This document shows, piece by piece, positions 62,033-64,000 of a DNA stretch of 64,000 nt (positions are counted from its first letter, which is position 1; each line of letters begins with the position of its first letter). The notes under the pieces were generated by a model, which saw only the letters and a list, made by a program, of their open reading frames with translations, was not told the origin of the DNA and ran no database searches. The DNA is from Atopsyche davidsoni. Its lineage: Eukaryota; Arthropoda; Insecta; Trichoptera; Hydrobiosidae. The translations under genes were made by a program, and so were the position numbers. The stretch lies in assembly GCA_022113835.1 (NCBI GenBank), contig JAILWY010000013.1, positions 13,812,001 through 13,876,000 of the forward strand. Direction: 5' to 3'.

Positions 62033-62435
62033 CTATCTTCCAAGATTAACCAAGTCTTTGGTGTCTTTCAAGACGTCCACAGCCGGCTTGGCACTGATGA
62101 TGGCATCACGAACTCTCTGCCCTGCTCTTTCCTGTAAAATAATTTTTATTTTTAACACTTTTGTCTTGCTTAAATACAAGTGTCGTTTTAAAAATATCGT
62201 TAAACGAAAGCACATATTTAATTTAAATATATTATCGATTTATAAAAAAATACTGTTTTTACATTCAGTGTAATATGCGAGTAGTAAGTATCAAGTAGTT
62301 GAATACTATTTAACTTACGATTTCCTTCAGGAAACCCCAGCCCGGCTGCGGTTCAGGAACGGGAGAAGACGCCACTTGGGAGACGACCATCACGGCCAGC
62401 AGGAAGACGGCGAGGAACTTGGCTGAGGAGGTCAT
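62033..62435 (-). CDS. Cec: L17: type B cecropin precursor, 71 aa
   Basis: Exon 1 is 62435-62319 and exon 2 is 62131-62033, minus strand, with a 187 bp intron (donor GTAAGT, acceptor ACAG). The exon 1 product is identical to that of L14 (MTSSAKFLAVFLLAVMVVSQ, SP VP EP QP, GWGFLKEI). Exon 2 reads ERAGQRVRDAIISAKPAVDV, then LKDTKDLVNLGR. Mature net charge is only about +2 by residue count (eight basic and six acidic, ignoring termini). Last gene of the cluster in this window and the only intact one of triad unit 2. Confidence 0.96.
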
Positions 62436-62513
62436 CTTGTTTAGAATTGTCTCGGCTTTGCTTGGTGCTTCTAAGGAAGTGGAGTTGTGAATGAGACTGA
62501 AGCCAAGTCCATG

Positions 62514-62571
62514 CATATTTATATATGAGCGCTGACTAACTCCTCGGTGGTAGACGGTCTCGGGGATTCCT
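62514..62571 (-). promoter_or_regulatory. L17 promoter: TATA box and kappaB-like site
   Basis: A TATATAAATA-like box (minus strand, about 62514-62527) lies 80-90 bp upstream of the ATG. GGGGATTCCT at 62562-62571. Confidence 0.72.
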
Positions 62572-64000
62572 GGCGCACACCACTGCTACTCTTACCTGGA
62601 AAAACCAAGACCCGACCCGACGGTGACTTTCACTAAATGTATACATGTATTATTTGGTCCAACATCAAGCATATATTAAGTATTGGTTTCTTACTAACGT
62701 GTTTTTTTTTAATATCATTCCTAGAACCAATCCTTTTTATCTGCTCACACGTGGAAAACAATTTATATTCCTTGGAATTTATCAAATCTTCTTTATAAAT
62801 ATTATTAGTAATCTTTCAGTCTTGCGATTATTTGTATTAATTGAGAAATTGTAAGGTGTGCATCAATAAATAAAATATCTTTTTTAATTCTCTACATAAA
62901 TTATAATTGTACGTTTTGTTTTATTCTTCACGAATTTTTATTTTGATTATAAGAGTTAAAATCTTTGAAAAATTATTATTACTACTATCTTTGAACAGTG
63001 TAGACTTTCTTGACATAAAAAAACATATTTCAGTACTGTATAAATTTTATGAAAGAATTGTATTTGGTCTTTATATTTCGTTGTATTTTTATAATATAAT
63101 AATTTTAGGTTTTTTTTTTTACCCTATAATTATTTTATAATATATTTTTTTTCTTTGTTTTAAGTTTTATATGCTCCTTGTTTTAGAGTAATTGTAATTT
63201 TTAATAAATGAATAAGTATTGCGCTGCAAGTCAAGCTTGACCACATATGATTTTTAAAGTTTTTATTCACAAGATATATATTATATTACAAATTTAAGTT
63301 TCATCGGTAGAATTTATATTCAGAAACCTATAGTTATAAATCAATTTATTCAACTTCTGGGCCAATAGGTACAACAGTTATTTATAAATAAGCATTCAGA
63401 ATATTTAATTTCTTTGTTGTACTTAAAGTTATCTTTGTAGAACTATTTTGTGTGGTCTATTTTTAACTAACCACACAAATACAGACTATTACTGCATCGT
63501 TTCGCTTCTTTGCTGGTAGAAGCACTTTGATATATACCCGAGAACGTGTTTCTTCTTGTCGTAAAGTACTGCATTACGCCTTATCAGTTTATGGCTTTAC
63601 ATGCTAAATTACTTGGTATTACCACGTAAATATTGTTCTCATAATTTCATTATGTAGCCTGCTTTACTGATTTAGATTTTCTTAGAATTATTCATATAAG
63701 ATTTTCAAAAAAAAAAATTATTAACTGAATTATAAAACTTAATTTTTATTATGTTTTATCAATTAAATGGTTGACATACCAAAAAACACTTTTTGATACA
63801 AAAGTTATAATGCTCCAAATAATTTCATTTGTAATGTAATTTTGATCAAATTCCTAAAATCAACAATATATATTGATCAATTTTATTTAAAGAAATCATT
63901 TTTAATTTTTACCAGCTATTTAATGTTTGTTCTCTGTAAATTAAACATGATATCAAACAAAATATGAACAAATTTTTGAATAGTAAAAATTCAAGAATGT
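62572..64000. other. Downstream flank of the cluster
   Basis: Very AT-rich. Open frames here are low-complexity Phe/Ile/Tyr-rich and have no support. I see no further cecropin exon. Confidence 0.5.

Larger units (their letters stand above)
58920..62435. repeat. Triad duplication unit 2 (L15-L16-L17)
   Basis: Same order, strand pattern and length as unit 1 (53574-57063). In this unit both type A genes are damaged while the type B gene is intact. Confidence 0.7.

Overview
The window is AT-rich insect DNA with short GT-AG introns, many small foldback and TIR elements, a Helitron remnant and a non-LTR retrotransposon tail. The gene content (7tm_6 odorant receptors and cecropins with X-Pro pro-regions) points to a moth or butterfly (Lepidoptera). 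I cannot name the species from sequence alone.

Layout. 1-11.1 kb holds no gene that I can support. It is AT-rich DNA with a few GC-richer islets. 11.6-21.0 kb is a tandem array of three same-strand odorant receptor genes (413, 404 and 411 aa), each with five coding exons. Exons 2-4 are exactly 97, 105 and 156 nt in all three. 21-25.1 kb is again gene-poor, with GC islets. From 25.2 kb to 62.4 kb lies a large cecropin cluster: 18 cecropin or cecropin-derived loci plus two unfamiliar small secreted peptides with the same two-exon plan. In the evidence I call these L1 to L17, with L4', L5' and L6' for duplicated copies. Fourteen cecropin-type loci are intact. Four are broken: L2, L5', L15 (start codon lost) and L16.

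Almost every locus has one phase-0 intron after codon 38-40. Exon 1 encodes a signal peptide, a run of X-Pro dipeptides and the Trp-containing N-terminus of the mature peptide. Exon 2 encodes the rest of the mature peptide. Two recent subfamilies dominate 46-62 kb: type A (mature start Gly-Trp-Lys-Val-Leu-Lys) and type B (Gly-Trp-Gly-Phe-Leu-Lys). GGGRNNYYCC-type kappaB motifs, mostly next to a TATA box, precede many of the genes, as expected for inducible fat-body immune genes.

The cluster has been rebuilt by duplication. A segment of roughly 4 kb (L4-L5-L6) is tandemly repeated as L4'-L5'-L6', with a degenerate Helitron at the junction. A 3.5 kb triad (A minus, A plus, B minus) occurs at 53.6-57.1 kb and again at 58.9-62.4 kb. 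The most novel material is L5, a highly diverged cecropin derivative with a C-terminal extension, and the L6/L6' pair, secreted mini-proteins of 59 and 61 aa whose mature parts do not resemble any family I know.
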